From an uncultured Ruminococcus sp. (GTDB taxonomy: Bacteria > Bacillota > Clostridia > Oscillospirales > CAG-272), in assembly GCA_902796505.1 (NCBI GenBank), contig CADBPA010000165.1, forward strand, positions 1-12,903: a stretch of DNA of 12,903 bases, written 5' to 3'. The position numbers and the translations under genes were made by a program. The notes under the pieces are model-generated. The model ran no database searches. It was not told the origin of the DNA and saw only the letters and a list, made by a program, of their open reading frames with translations. Of the stretch, positions 1 through 7,648 are shown in pieces. Within the stretch, counting starts at the first letter, position 1, and every line of letters begins with the position of its first letter.

Positions 1-47
1 ACACGGGATTTTGAGTCCCGGGCGTCTGCCAATTCCACCACACCGGC
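1..47 (-). tRNA. tRNA-Leu(CAA), 5' part, cut by window edge
   Basis: Read on the minus strand, the sequence begins with the acceptor arm GCCGGTG at position 47. It continues with TG and a leucine-type D arm (GTGGAATTGGCAGACGC). A five-pair anticodon stem CGGGA/TCCCG then encloses the seven-base loop CTCAAAA, which gives anticodon CAA. This tRNA reads the leucine codon UUG. The long variable arm, T arm and 3' acceptor strand lie beyond position 1, so only about half of the gene is visible. The D-arm type and the anticodon agree with each other, so I am confident of the identity. Confidence 0.93.
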
Positions 48-61
48 GCACATCCTGATGT

Positions 62-90
62 AGTATATCACACTCCGGATAAAAAATCAA
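62..90 (-). promoter_or_regulatory. sigma-A promoter of tRNA-Leu
   Basis: On the minus strand, a -35 box TTGATT (85-90) and a -10 box TATACT (62-67) are separated by exactly 17 bases. They stand 14 bases upstream of the tRNA-Leu 5' end at 47. The promoter faces away from the plus-strand promoter at 120-148, so the intergenic stretch is a divergent promoter region. Confidence 0.8.
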
Positions 91-119
91 GAGTTTTTCA
101 AAAAAAATCAACTTGCATC

Positions 120-148
120 TTGTTTTTTTCCTTTTTATCTTGTATAAT
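120..148 (+). promoter_or_regulatory. sigma-A promoter of the PDT/ACT-like gene
   Basis: A -35 box TTGTTT (120-125) and a perfect -10 box TATAAT (143-148) are separated by 17 bases. They lie 31 bases upstream of the ATG at 180. The stretch is T-rich. It lies inside the longer open frame that could start with TTG at 120, which argues against that start. Confidence 0.7.
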
Positions 149-179
149 CTTTATAATAAGATCAAAAGGAGGAGAGCCG

Positions 180-1148
180 ATGCCGGGCGAATTCTTTTCT
201 CAGGATCCGATTTCCGCGCGCAATCTCGATCTGCTCGCCGAAGAAGCGAGCGGGATCGCCCAAAGAAGGATCTGCGAGCTTGCCGCCGTCGCCGACCGGA
301 TGGTAAAGCAGGTGAAAATTCTCTCGGGCGACGGAATGGATCTTTGCAGCTGTCTTTCTTTGGTGGCGGACCTCATTCCCGACTCCTCGCAAGAGCCGTG
401 GAACGTCCCGAACGGCGATCCCGCCTTTCCGCTCCCGCGGGCGATCCCCGGAACACCGGCGGACAGAGCGCTCTTTGATCGCGTCGCACTTTGCGAATTG
501 CTTCTCGAAAAATTGAAAGCCGCCCCGCTCCCGCTTTCGGAATCGGTTTTTCTGCCGGAGGAAAAGAGCGGAGGTACCGTCTGCTATCTGCGCAATCCAC
601 TTTCGGACGAGGCGTTCGACGTTTTCTCGCTTCAGATCCCCAACGCCCGCGTGCAATACGCAGACTCGCTCCGAGAAGCCTGCGCGAGAGTCGCCGAAGG
701 AAAGTGCGGATACTGCATCCTGCCTCTGGAAGAAGGGGGAAGCCGGCTGGCGTCGGTAGCGGCGCTGCTCTACCGCTTCGATCTGAAGATCAACGAGGTC
801 ACTCCGGTGTTCGGCTACGGCGGAGACGCGGATATGAAATACGCTCTGGTCGCAAAAGGTTTCAGGACTCCCAAGGTCCATCCGAACGACGACCGGTATT
901 TGGAACTGCGCCTGCGGTTCGATCCTCTTTCGTCGTCCGAACTGACCGATCTTCTCACCGCCGCCTCGCGCTTCGGCTATTCGGTCTACCGCATCAATAC
1001 GCTGTCGATCCCGGCGCAGGAAGGGGAAGTCTCGGTCTGCTCGCTGGTTTTCCGGGATGAAGGAAAGGACTTTTTGCCCCTTCTGATCTATCTATCCCTC
1101 TTTCTGCCGGATCATACGCCGGTCGGCATCTATCGGAATCTTGAATAA
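180..1148 (+). CDS. diverged prephenate dehydratase/ACT-like protein, probably non-catalytic
   Basis: 322 residues. The ATG at 180 follows a strong AAGGAGGAG ribosome site (about 165-174); the in-frame TTG at 120 overlaps the promoter and is rejected. Residues 1-115 look helical and without a clear family. Residues 133-210 resemble the first lobe of prephenate dehydratase: a YLRNPLSDEA start like the family's YLGPxGTxSExA, then a VAEGKCGYCILPLEEG stretch like the G-ADYGVxPIENS segment. ADMKYALVAKG (216-226) sits where the family has its TRF motif, but the catalytic Thr is replaced (M219 by my alignment), and the roughly 70-residue second lobe seems absent. Residues 240-322 look like an ACT amino-acid-binding domain ending in VGIYRNLE. 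The family reaction is phenylalanine synthesis from prephenate. I infer that this protein has lost it and may sense an aromatic amino acid. The alignment is from memory, so function is uncertain. Confidence 0.6.
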   Translation: MPGEFFSQDPISARNLDLLAEEASGIAQRRICELAAVADRMVKQVKILSGDGMDLCSCLSLVADLIPDSSQEPWNVPNGDPAFPLPRAIPGTPADRALFDRVALCELLLEKLKAAPLPLSESVFLPEEKSGGTVCYLRNPLSDEAFDVFSLQIPNARVQYADSLREACARVAEGKCGYCILPLEEGGSRLASVAALLYRFDLKINEVTPVFGYGGDADMKYALVAKGFRTPKVHPNDDRYLELRLRFDPLSSSELTDLLTAASRFGYSVYRINTLSIPAQEGEVSVCSLVFRDEGKDFLPLLIYLSLFLPDHTPVGIYRNLE

Positions 1149-1193
1149 CTGCCCGAAAATAAATATCAATTTTCACATAAACGGAAGAATATT

Positions 1194-3008
1194 ATGACAG
1201 AGAAACAAAAACACACACGGAATTTTTCAATCATCGCTCACATTGACCACGGCAAGTCCACCCTGGCGGACCGTCTGCTCGAAAAGACCAGAACGGTTTC
1301 GGTGCGCGATATGGAGGAGCAGATCCTCGACAATATGGATCTCGAACGCGAGCGCGGGATCACCATTAAGGCGCGCGCCGTCAAGATGAATTACACCGCG
1401 AAGAACGGGGAAGTTTACGAATACAATCTGATCGACACGCCGGGGCACGTGGACTTCGGCTACGAGGTCTCCCGCTCGCTCAAAGCCTGCGAAGGCGCGA
1501 TCCTCGTGGTGGACGCCACGCAGGGGGTGGAGGCGCAGACGCTCGCCAACGCCTACCTCGCCATCGACAACGATCTGGAGATCCTTCCGGTCGTCAATAA
1601 GATCGATCTGGCCAGCGCAAACGTGGACGGAACGCGCCGCGAGATCGAGGACATCATCGGGATCCCTGCGGAGGATTGCCCCGCCATTTCGGCGAAAAAC
1701 GGGATCAACATCGAGGACGTTCTCGAAAAGATCATCACCGATATTCCGGCTCCGGTCGGAGACGAGGACGCGCCTCTGAAAGCGCTGATCTTCGATTCCT
1801 ATTACGATTCCTACCTCGGCGTCGTTGTCAATATCCGCCTCTTCGACGGAAAACTGCGCGCAGGCGACCGCATCCGCCTGATGTCCACCGGGATGGAATA
1901 CGACGTCGTGGACGTCGGAACGATGGAGCCGTTCGGGCTGAAGAAATGCGATCTTCTCACCGCAGGCGACGTCGGGTATTTTACGGCGGCGATCAAAACG
2001 GTCGGCGACACCCGCGTCGGCGATACCGTCACGCTGGCGGCAAATCCCGCAAAAGAGCCGATGGAGGGCTTCCGTGAAGTCCACCCGATGGTATACGCCG
2101 GGATCTACCCGGCGGACGGCGCGCGGTACGGCGATCTGCGCGACGCGCTCGAAAAACTTCGCCTCAACGACGCCTCGCTCGTTTTCGAGCCGGAGACCTC
2201 GATCGCGCTTGGTTTCGGTTTCCGCTGCGGCTTCCTCGGCCTGTTGCATATGGAGATCATCGAGGAGCGGCTGGAGCGCGAATTCAATCTCGACCTGATC
2301 ACGACGGCGCCGTCGGTCATCTACAAATTCGACCTGCGCGGCGGCGAGAAGCTGACGATCGACAACCCCTCGAAATTCCCCTCGCCCGACGAGATCGTGA
2401 CCTCCTATGAGCCGATCATGAAAGCGACGATCATCACGCCGTCGGAGTACGTCGGCGGCATTATGGATCTTTGCCAGGAGCGGCGCGGCGTTTTCGTGGA
2501 TATGAAATATCTCGATACCGAGCGCGTGGAATTGCATTACGAACTTCCGCTCAACGAGATCATCTACGATTTCTTCGACGCGCTGAAAAGCCGCTCGAAG
2601 GGCTACGCCTCGCTCGATTATGAACTCAAGGAGTACAAGCCGTCCAAACTCGTCAAGCTCGATTTTCTTCTGAACGGCGAGCAGGTGGACGCGCTTTCCT
2701 TTATCGTGTTTGAGGAACGCGCTTACGCGCGTGCGCGCAAGATCGCCGAACGGCTGAAAGACAATATCCCGCGCCAGCTCTTTGAAATCCCGATCCAGGC
2801 GGCGATCGGCTCGAAGATCATCGCGCGCGAAACGGTAAAGGCGATGCGCAAGGACGTGCTTGCCAAGTGCTACGGCGGCGACATCACCCGGAAGAAGAAA
2901 CTTCTCGAAAAACAAAAAGAGGGCAAAAAGAAGATGCGCAAGCTCGGCAGCGTGGAGGTCTCTCCGGAGGCGTTCATGGCGGTGCTTCGCCTCGGAGACG
3001 AGGAATAA
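1194..3008 (+). CDS. lepA: elongation factor 4 (LepA GTPase)
   Basis: 604 residues, the usual length for LepA, a ribosome-bound GTPase that can back-translocate or remodel stalled ribosomes. The GTPase motifs are intact: P-loop AHIDHGKST (15-23), switch I RGITIKA (54-60), DTPGHVDF (81-88) and NKIDL (135-139). Domains II, III and V follow. The LepA-specific C-terminal tail is recognisable at RKKKLLEKQKEGKKKMRKLG and VSPEAFMAVL. The start ATG has a modest GGAAG ribosome site at 1183-1187. It lies 45 bases after the preceding gene, and I see no clear promoter or terminator in that gap, so co-transcription with it is likely. hemW begins one base after the stop codon. The lepA-hemW pair is common in Firmicutes and other bacteria. 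Confidence 0.98.
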   Translation: MTEKQKHTRNFSIIAHIDHGKSTLADRLLEKTRTVSVRDMEEQILDNMDLERERGITIKARAVKMNYTAKNGEVYEYNLIDTPGHVDFGYEVSRSLKACEGAILVVDATQGVEAQTLANAYLAIDNDLEILPVVNKIDLASANVDGTRREIEDIIGIPAEDCPAISAKNGINIEDVLEKIITDIPAPVGDEDAPLKALIFDSYYDSYLGVVVNIRLFDGKLRAGDRIRLMSTGMEYDVVDVGTMEPFGLKKCDLLTAGDVGYFTAAIKTVGDTRVGDTVTLAANPAKEPMEGFREVHPMVYAGIYPADGARYGDLRDALEKLRLNDASLVFEPETSIALGFGFRCGFLGLLHMEIIEERLEREFNLDLITTAPSVIYKFDLRGGEKLTIDNPSKFPSPDEIVTSYEPIMKATIITPSEYVGGIMDLCQERRGVFVDMKYLDTERVELHYELPLNEIIYDFFDALKSRSKGYASLDYELKEYKPSKLVKLDFLLNGEQVDALSFIVFEERAYARARKIAERLKDNIPRQLFEIPIQAAIGSKIIARETVKAMRKDVLAKCYGGDITRKKKLLEKQKEGKKKMRKLGSVEVSPEAFMAVLRLGDEE

Positions 3009-3009
3009 A

Positions 3010-4125
3010 ATGGCGATCGGGCTGTATATTCACATCCCCTTCTGCCTGAAAAAGTGCGCCTATTGCGATTTCTGTTCCTTCCCGGCGGTCGATCCAGAGA
3101 CGAGGGCGGGCTATCTTTCCTCGCTCTGCGAGGAGATCCGCTCCTACCGCACCGAGCCGGAAGAGGAGATCGACACGGTCTTTTTCGGCGGCGGAACGCC
3201 GTCGCTGCTTACTCCCAACGAGCTCCGCGGGATCTTTTGCGCGATCCGGGAGTCCTTCCGGATCACCGACGGGGCGGAGATCACGATCGAATCCAATCCG
3301 AAAACGCTCACACGGGAGAAACTGCGGTTTTATCGGGAGATCGGGATCAACCGCCTGAGCATCGGTCTGCAGTCCGCCGATCCCGCGGAACTCCGGCTGC
3401 TCGGCCGCGTCCACAATTTTGAGGATTTCCGTTCGGGCTTCCTTCTCGCGCGCGAGGCGGGATTTTCGCAGATCAACGTCGATCTGATCTACGCCGTACC
3501 CGGTCAGAGCAAAGAAAGCTTTCTTCGGACGCTTGCAAAGGTCACCGCGCTCTCGCCGGAGCATATCAGCTGCTATTCGCTGATCCTCGAAGAGGGAACG
3601 CCGCTCTATGCGCAAAAAGACGCGCTCGTCTTTCCGACCGAGGACGAGGAATATGAGATCTATCTTGCCGCGGTCGCTTTCCTGAAAGAGAAGGGCTATC
3701 GGCATTACGAAATATCGAATTACGCGCTCCCCGGCTCGGAGTGTCGGCACAACCTGCATTATTGGCGGGACGAGGAGTATATCGGCGTCGGGATGGCGGC
3801 GCATTCCTATTACCGCGGAAAGCGGTACGGCAACGTCGAAACCTTCGCCGGGTACGCCGACCGTTTCGGTTCCGCCCACCGGAAAGCCGAGGATTCGCTC
3901 GGCAGAGAGGACGCGTTTGAATACGCGATGCTTCGCCTGCGCCTCTCGGAAGGGATGTCGCTTTCGGAATACGAAGCGACGTTCGGGAGGGAATTTGCCG
4001 CAGGAAAGCGCGACCGGCTTCGCTTTTATCAGGAAGGCGGCTATCTGATCCTCAAGGACGGCAGATTGGCGATGACCGACCGCGGATTTTACGTCAGCAA
4101 CGCGATCCTTTCGGATCTTTTATAA
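3010..4125 (+). CDS. hemW: HemW, radical SAM heme chaperone
   Basis: 371 residues. The ATG at 3010 is one base after the lepA stop, and its ribosome site GAGGAA (3000-3005) lies in the last lepA codons, so the two are translationally close. The radical SAM cluster motif is C12-x3-C16-x2-C19 followed by D20-F21. The phenylalanine after the third cysteine fits HemW rather than coproporphyrinogen dehydrogenase HemN, which has another cysteine there. An extra cysteine (C22) follows. GGGTPS (60-65) and IESNP (93-97) are SAM-binding landmarks, and GVGMAAHSY matches the conserved HemW glycine-alanine-histidine segment. HemW binds heme and delivers it to membrane targets; older annotations call it an oxygen-independent coproporphyrinogen oxidase. 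hrcA-grpE-dnaK, which often follow in Firmicutes, are not here. Confidence 0.93.
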   Translation: MAIGLYIHIPFCLKKCAYCDFCSFPAVDPETRAGYLSSLCEEIRSYRTEPEEEIDTVFFGGGTPSLLTPNELRGIFCAIRESFRITDGAEITIESNPKTLTREKLRFYREIGINRLSIGLQSADPAELRLLGRVHNFEDFRSGFLLAREAGFSQINVDLIYAVPGQSKESFLRTLAKVTALSPEHISCYSLILEEGTPLYAQKDALVFPTEDEEYEIYLAAVAFLKEKGYRHYEISNYALPGSECRHNLHYWRDEEYIGVGMAAHSYYRGKRYGNVETFAGYADRFGSAHRKAEDSLGREDAFEYAMLRLRLSEGMSLSEYEATFGREFAAGKRDRLRFYQEGGYLILKDGRLAMTDRGFYVSNAILSDLL

Positions 4126-4137
4126 GTTTTTTTGCAG
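4104..4137 (+). terminator. weak possible terminator at the hemW 3' end
   Basis: GATCC (4104-4108) and GGATC (4113-4117) can form a five-pair stem with loop TTTC inside the last hemW codons. It is followed by TTTTATAA and then seven T residues just after the stop codon. The stem is short and the T tract is displaced, so termination may be partial. It is the only candidate between hemW and the strong promoter at 4153. Confidence 0.35.
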
Positions 4138-4152
4138 CTTTCGGAAAAGTTC

Positions 4153-4181
4153 TTGACAAAGACGAAAAAATAGGGTATAAT
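4153..4181 (+). promoter_or_regulatory. consensus sigma-A promoter of the DUF1292 gene
   Basis: Perfect -35 TTGACA (4153-4158) and perfect -10 TATAAT (4176-4181) with a 17-base spacer. It lies 39 bases upstream of the DUF1292 start. It is the strongest promoter by consensus in the window and may also feed the 6S RNA region downstream. Confidence 0.92.
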
Positions 4182-4220
4182 GAAACCGGAAATGAAAATA
4201 CTATGAACAGGAGAAGAGAA

Positions 4221-4553
4221 ATGGCAGACCTTGAAGAAAAGAAAATCGCGGGCGAATCCGAAGACGATGCGGATGAAATGCTCGTTCTGACCCTGACCGA
4301 TGAGGAAACCGGGGAAGAAAAAGACTACGTTGTGATGGCGGAGGCGGACATCGACGATCAGCATTATTACTGCGTCGTTTCCTATGCCGCATATCAGAAT
4401 GAAAAGGAAGACGACGAGGGCTGCGGCCTTCTCCGCGTCGCCGGATCGGGTGAGGACATGGTCCTTGAAACCATCGACGACGATGAGGAATACGACAAAG
4501 TCGCAGAGTATTTCGACGATCTTCTTTTCAACGAAGAGGATTACGACAACTGA
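4221..4553 (+). CDS. DUF1292 family acidic protein (YrzB-like)
   Basis: 110 residues from the ATG at 4221, chosen because AGGAG (4209-4213) sits seven bases upstream; the in-frame ATG at 4203 has no ribosome site. The protein is very acidic, with a LVLTLTDEETGEEKDY beta-strand pattern, then a VMAEADIDDQHYYCVVSY segment and an E/D-rich tail (FDDLLFNEEDYDN). This is the pattern of DUF1292 proteins of Firmicutes, whose biochemical function is unknown. In many Firmicutes the family sits near alanyl-tRNA synthetase and Holliday-resolvase genes; here it stands alone between hemW and a 6S RNA gene. Family membership is fairly certain; no function is claimed. Confidence 0.85.
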   Translation: MADLEEKKIAGESEDDADEMLVLTLTDEETGEEKDYVVMAEADIDDQHYYCVVSYAAYQNEKEDDEGCGLLRVAGSGEDMVLETIDDDEEYDKVAEYFDDLLFNEEDYDN

Positions 4554-4559
4554 TTTTGT

Positions 4560-4833
4560 TTTCCTGCGTGGTGCGTGATACCGTATATTTGGACCTACAC
4601 TTTTAGCAAGGGAATCCGGACTTCCGTGACGGGATGCAGGCCTCCCGCCCATAGGCTGTTCAAGGCTTTTGCCGCACCCTTTGGTCGGACGTTGGAAGCG
4701 CAAAGGAACGGAGAGGATACCCACCTGTACGTACAGGGTTAAATTCTGCGGTACACGGCCAACGCGGGGTTCTCAAAAAACACGGCGGAACAGAGCGTGC
4801 AGACGATTGCGCTCTGTTCTGTTTTTTTGTTTT
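4560..4833 (+). ncRNA. ssrS: probable 6S RNA
   Basis: This 323-base gap carries no credible protein gene. Its RNA can form a long rod. Stem 4563-4571 pairs with 4759-4768, then CGTG and ACCG (4574-4583) pair with CGGT and CACG (4750-4757). A large open bubble follows, and CCTCCCG (4641-4647) pairs with CGGAGAGG (4709-4716) further in. A closing stem, central bubble and apical stem are the hallmarks of 6S RNA, which mimics an open promoter and sequesters sigma-A RNA polymerase. The 3' strand GGGTTAAATTCTGCGGTACAC also resembles the conserved 6S strand ending in CTGCGG. A strong terminator follows at 4788. The exact 5' end is unknown, and I see no good separate promoter. Recognition is from memory of clostridial 6S sequences, not a covariance search. 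Confidence 0.72.
4788..4828 (+). terminator. strong intrinsic terminator after 6S RNA
   Basis: A perfect ten-pair stem GAACAGAGCG (4788-4797) / CGCTCTGTTC (4810-4819) encloses a 12-base loop. It is followed by TG and seven T residues (4822-4828). Confidence 0.93.
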
Positions 4834-4876
4834 CCGGCATATAGTTTTCCAAAAGATACAGCAAAGGGGAGAACCA

Positions 4877-7465
4877 GTGACGGAACAAACGAACCTGCGC
4901 CTCGGCCTCTCGCAAACAGAGGCGGCGGCTTCTCGCGAGCGATACGGCTCGAACGCGCTTCTCAAGGAAAAAACGAAGGGATTTGTGCGTAAATTCCTCG
5001 AAAATCTCGCCGATCCGATCATCAAAGTGCTGCTTTTCTCGGTCGGAGCGGAAATTCTTTTCTCGCTCGGCAGGTGCAACTGGTTTGAGATCGGCGGCAT
5101 CCTGCTCGCCGTTCTGATCGCAACAACGGTATCGACCGCGTCGGAATATGGCAGCGAAGCGGCGTTCCGCAGATTGAGCGAGGCGAGCGCCGGAAAAACG
5201 ATCCGCACGCTGCGCGACGGACGGTATCTCTCGCTCCCGATCGAGGAGATCGTCGTCGGAGATGTGATCCTTTTGAACGCCGGAGAAACGATCCCGGCGG
5301 ACGGCAGGGTGATCTCCGGGAAAATCACGGTCGATCAGTCGGCGCTGAACGGCGAGAGCGCCGAGGCGACCAAACGGGAATCGGACGCCGACGCGGACGG
5401 AAAGGATCTCTCCTCACCCTGCCACGTTTTCCGCGGCTCGGACGTCACCTCCGGATCGGCTCTCGTTCGGGTGGAGCGCGTCGGCTCGGCGACCTATTTC
5501 GGTATGGTCGCCAAAGACGTTCAGTCCGAAACGCGGGAAAGCCCCCTCAAACTGCGCCTTTCGCACCTCGCGCGGCAGATCAGCCGGATCGGATACGTGA
5601 TGGCAGGGCTCGTCGCGGTCGTTTATCTCTTCAACGCGATCGTCGCCTCCAACGGCTATGATCCCGAACGGATGCTTGCGGCGATCCGGGATATTCCGTC
5701 GCTGATCTCGATGCTTTCCCGTGCGCTGACGCTTTCGATCACGGTCATCGTCGTCGCCGTGCCGGAAGGGCTTCCGATGATGATCACGGTCGTTCTTTCC
5801 GCCAATATGAAGCGGATGATGAAAGATCAGATCATGGTCAAAAAACTCGTCGGCATCGAGACGGCCGGCTCGCTGAATATTCTTTTCACCGATAAGACCG
5901 GAACGCTGACGATCGGAAAAACGGTCTGTGAAAAGATCGTCTGCGTCGGCAGGGAAGCGTCGTTTTCCGGAGCCGAAAAGCTGTATGAACGCAATCTCCC
6001 GATATACCGGGAACTCGCCGCGGCGGTGTTCGGAACGGCGGGGGAAACCGGGGAAGGAAACGCGACCGACCGCGCTCTCCTCTCCTTTTTCGGAAAGCCG
6101 AAGGAGACGCTTCCAGATTTTTCCGAGCGCCTTCTGTTTACCAGCGAGCGAAAATTCTCCGCGGTCAGAACCGCGGACGGCAGGGCGTACTGCAAAGGCG
6201 CGCCGGAAATCATTTTGAAACAATGTTCGGCATATTTATCCGAAAGCGGAGAAAAGATCGCGGCAGAAAAGGAACAGATCGAAAAACTTTTCTACGAGGA
6301 AAACCGAAACGGAGCCCGCGCCGTCGCTTTCGCCACACGGGACGGCGGAGGAGAATGGGTGTTTCTCGCTTTTGCGATCCTGAAAGACCGGGTGCGCGGC
6401 GGCGTCCGCGAAGAGGTGTCGCGCATCAACGGCGCGGGCGTTCAGGTCGTCATGCTGACCGGGGACGGAAAGGAGACGGCGGCAGCGATCGCCGCGGAAT
6501 GCGGTATTCTTCGCTCCGCGTCGGATATTCTTCTGACAAGGGACGAATTTGCCCGGATGTCGGATGACGAAGTGAAGGAGATCCTGCCGCATCTGCGCGT
6601 TCTTTCCCGCGCGCTTCCGCAGGATAAAACACGGCTCGTCCGGCTTTCGCAGGAACTGGATCTCGTCGTCGGGATGACCGGCGACGGCGTCAACGACGCG
6701 CCCTCCCTGAAGCTTGCCGACGTCGGATTCGCGATGGGCTCAGGGACCGACGTCGCAAAGGGAGCGTCGGATATCGTCATCCTCGATAATTCTTTCTCCG
6801 CGATCGGCAAAACCGTTCTTTACGGGCGGACGATCTTCAAATCGATCCGTAAATTCATCACCTTTCAGCTGATGATGAATCTGGCCGCCTGCGGCGTTAC
6901 GCTGCTCGGTCAGTTTTTCGGCATCGCCACGCCGATCACCATCGTGCAGATGCTTTGGGTGAATATTATTATGGATACCCTCGGAGGTCTCGCCTTCGCC
7001 GGGGAAGCGCCGATCGGCTATTATATGAAGGAAAAGCCGAAGCGCCGGGACGAAAAGATCCTGACGGCGGAAATGCTCCGGCAGATCGCGATCACCGGCG
7101 GATATACGCTCCTGCTCTGCGCCGCGTTCCTGAAAATTCCGTTTTTCTCGTCGCTTTTCCGGAAAACGCCCGGCGATCTCGCCTTCTTTACCGGTTTTTA
7201 CGCGCTTTTTATCTTCTCCGGGATCTTCAATTCTTTCAACACGCGTTCGGAACGCCTCGGACTGCTTCATAATATCGGGAAGAACAAACTCTTTCTTCTG
7301 ATCATGTCGCTCGTCGCGCTGATCCAGGTCCTGATGATCTATTTCGGCGGCGCGCTCTTCCGCTGCACGCCGCTCACGGGCAGGGAACTTCTGACGGTGA
7401 TCCTGCTCGCGGCAAGCGTGATCCCGTTCGATTTTCTCCGCCGCGTCGTCGCAAAATTCTCCTGA
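4877..7465 (+). CDS. PMCA-type calcium (cation) P-type ATPase
   Basis: 862 residues starting at GTG 4877, supported by AAGGGGAG (4864-4871) five bases upstream. It is an inner-membrane pump of the P-type (P2) class. The actuator loop is LNGES with E160; the phosphorylated aspartate is D339 in DKTGTLT. The nucleotide domain has KGAPE (K440), and the hinge is TGDGVNDAP (601-609). Helix M4 has PEGLP (E297) and M6 has N696 and D700 in WVNIIMDT. Together these fit the single calcium site of PMCA-type pumps. M5 is FQLMMNL, like the FQLxxN of that group. About ten membrane helices are expected, with the last four in roughly 690-862. Calcium export is the likely role, but the substrate is inferred, and the segment after D700 (LGGLAFAGE) departs from the usual ASLALATE. 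The gene follows the 6S terminator by about 50 bases with no clear promoter. Confidence 0.93.
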   Translation: MTEQTNLRLGLSQTEAAASRERYGSNALLKEKTKGFVRKFLENLADPIIKVLLFSVGAEILFSLGRCNWFEIGGILLAVLIATTVSTASEYGSEAAFRRLSEASAGKTIRTLRDGRYLSLPIEEIVVGDVILLNAGETIPADGRVISGKITVDQSALNGESAEATKRESDADADGKDLSSPCHVFRGSDVTSGSALVRVERVGSATYFGMVAKDVQSETRESPLKLRLSHLARQISRIGYVMAGLVAVVYLFNAIVASNGYDPERMLAAIRDIPSLISMLSRALTLSITVIVVAVPEGLPMMITVVLSANMKRMMKDQIMVKKLVGIETAGSLNILFTDKTGTLTIGKTVCEKIVCVGREASFSGAEKLYERNLPIYRELAAAVFGTAGETGEGNATDRALLSFFGKPKETLPDFSERLLFTSERKFSAVRTADGRAYCKGAPEIILKQCSAYLSESGEKIAAEKEQIEKLFYEENRNGARAVAFATRDGGGEWVFLAFAILKDRVRGGVREEVSRINGAGVQVVMLTGDGKETAAAIAAECGILRSASDILLTRDEFARMSDDEVKEILPHLRVLSRALPQDKTRLVRLSQELDLVVGMTGDGVNDAPSLKLADVGFAMGSGTDVAKGASDIVILDNSFSAIGKTVLYGRTIFKSIRKFITFQLMMNLAACGVTLLGQFFGIATPITIVQMLWVNIIMDTLGGLAFAGEAPIGYYMKEKPKRRDEKILTAEMLRQIAITGGYTLLLCAAFLKIPFFSSLFRKTPGDLAFFTGFYALFIFSGIFNSFNTRSERLGLLHNIGKNKLFLLIMSLVALIQVLMIYFGGALFRCTPLTGRELLTVILLAASVIPFDFLRRVVAKFS

Positions 7466-7467
7466 AA

Positions 7468-7509
7468 GAGGCGCGCGCCTCAAAAAGGGCAATTTTTTGC
7501 CCTTTTTTT
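7468..7509 (+). terminator. tandem terminator hairpins after the ATPase gene
   Basis: Directly after the stop is the perfect 14-base palindrome GAGGCGCGCGCCTC (7468-7481). Next, AAAAAGGGCAA (7482-7492) pairs with TTGCCCTTTTT (7497-7507) around a TTTT loop, with seven Ts in all (7503-7509). The second hairpin has an A tract on its other side, so it could work on both strands. Confidence 0.88.
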
Positions 7510-7529
7510 AATTTTTTTCGGAAAAGGGG

Positions 7530-7558
7530 TTGATTTTTTCCGTCCTATCGTGTATAAT
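7530..7558 (+). promoter_or_regulatory. sigma-A promoter of tRNA-Gly
   Basis: -35 TTGATT (7530-7535) and -10 TATAAT (7553-7558) with a 17-base spacer, 12 bases before the tRNA-Gly 5' end. Confidence 0.88.
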
Positions 7559-7570
7559 ATATACCGCAAC

Positions 7571-7644
7571 GCAGGTATAGTTTAGTGGTAGAACTCCAGC
7601 TTCCCAAGCTGGCCGTGAGGGTTCGATTCCCTTTACCTGCTCCA
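7571..7644 (+). tRNA. tRNA-Gly(CCC)
   Basis: A 74-base cloverleaf with acceptor strands GCAGGTA (7571-7577) and TACCTGC (7634-7640), discriminator T and encoded CCA (7642-7644). The anticodon stem CCAGC/GCTGG holds loop TTCCCAA, so the anticodon is CCC, reading GGG. The T arm contains GGTTCGATTCC. The discriminator U is normal for bacterial tRNA-Gly. The gene has its own promoter and terminator. Confidence 0.97.
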
Positions 7645-7648
7645 TACA

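Noticed and set aside
120..182. TTG start at 120 for the first gene
   Set aside because: It overlaps the -35 and -10 boxes, while ATG 180 has a near-perfect ribosome site.
1227..2915. A 562-codon minus-strand open frame opposite lepA
   Set aside because: It mirrors a certain gene in a GC-biased stretch, and its translation is rich in Arg, Asp and Val without any family motif. It is a shadow.
4724..4737. Palindrome CCTGTACGTACAGG as a protein-binding operator
   Set aside because: It lies within the probable 6S RNA, where local pairing is expected.
4741..4770. T-box riboswitch in the gap before the ATPase
   Set aside because: A GCGGTAC segment with a terminator is suggestive, but the AGGGTGG-ACCGCG antiterminator element is absent and the ATPase is not a T-box type gene.
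4660..5328. Minus-strand open frame across the 6S RNA and ATPase start
   Set aside because: There is no recognisable domain or ribosome site, and it crosses a strong terminator and a certain gene.
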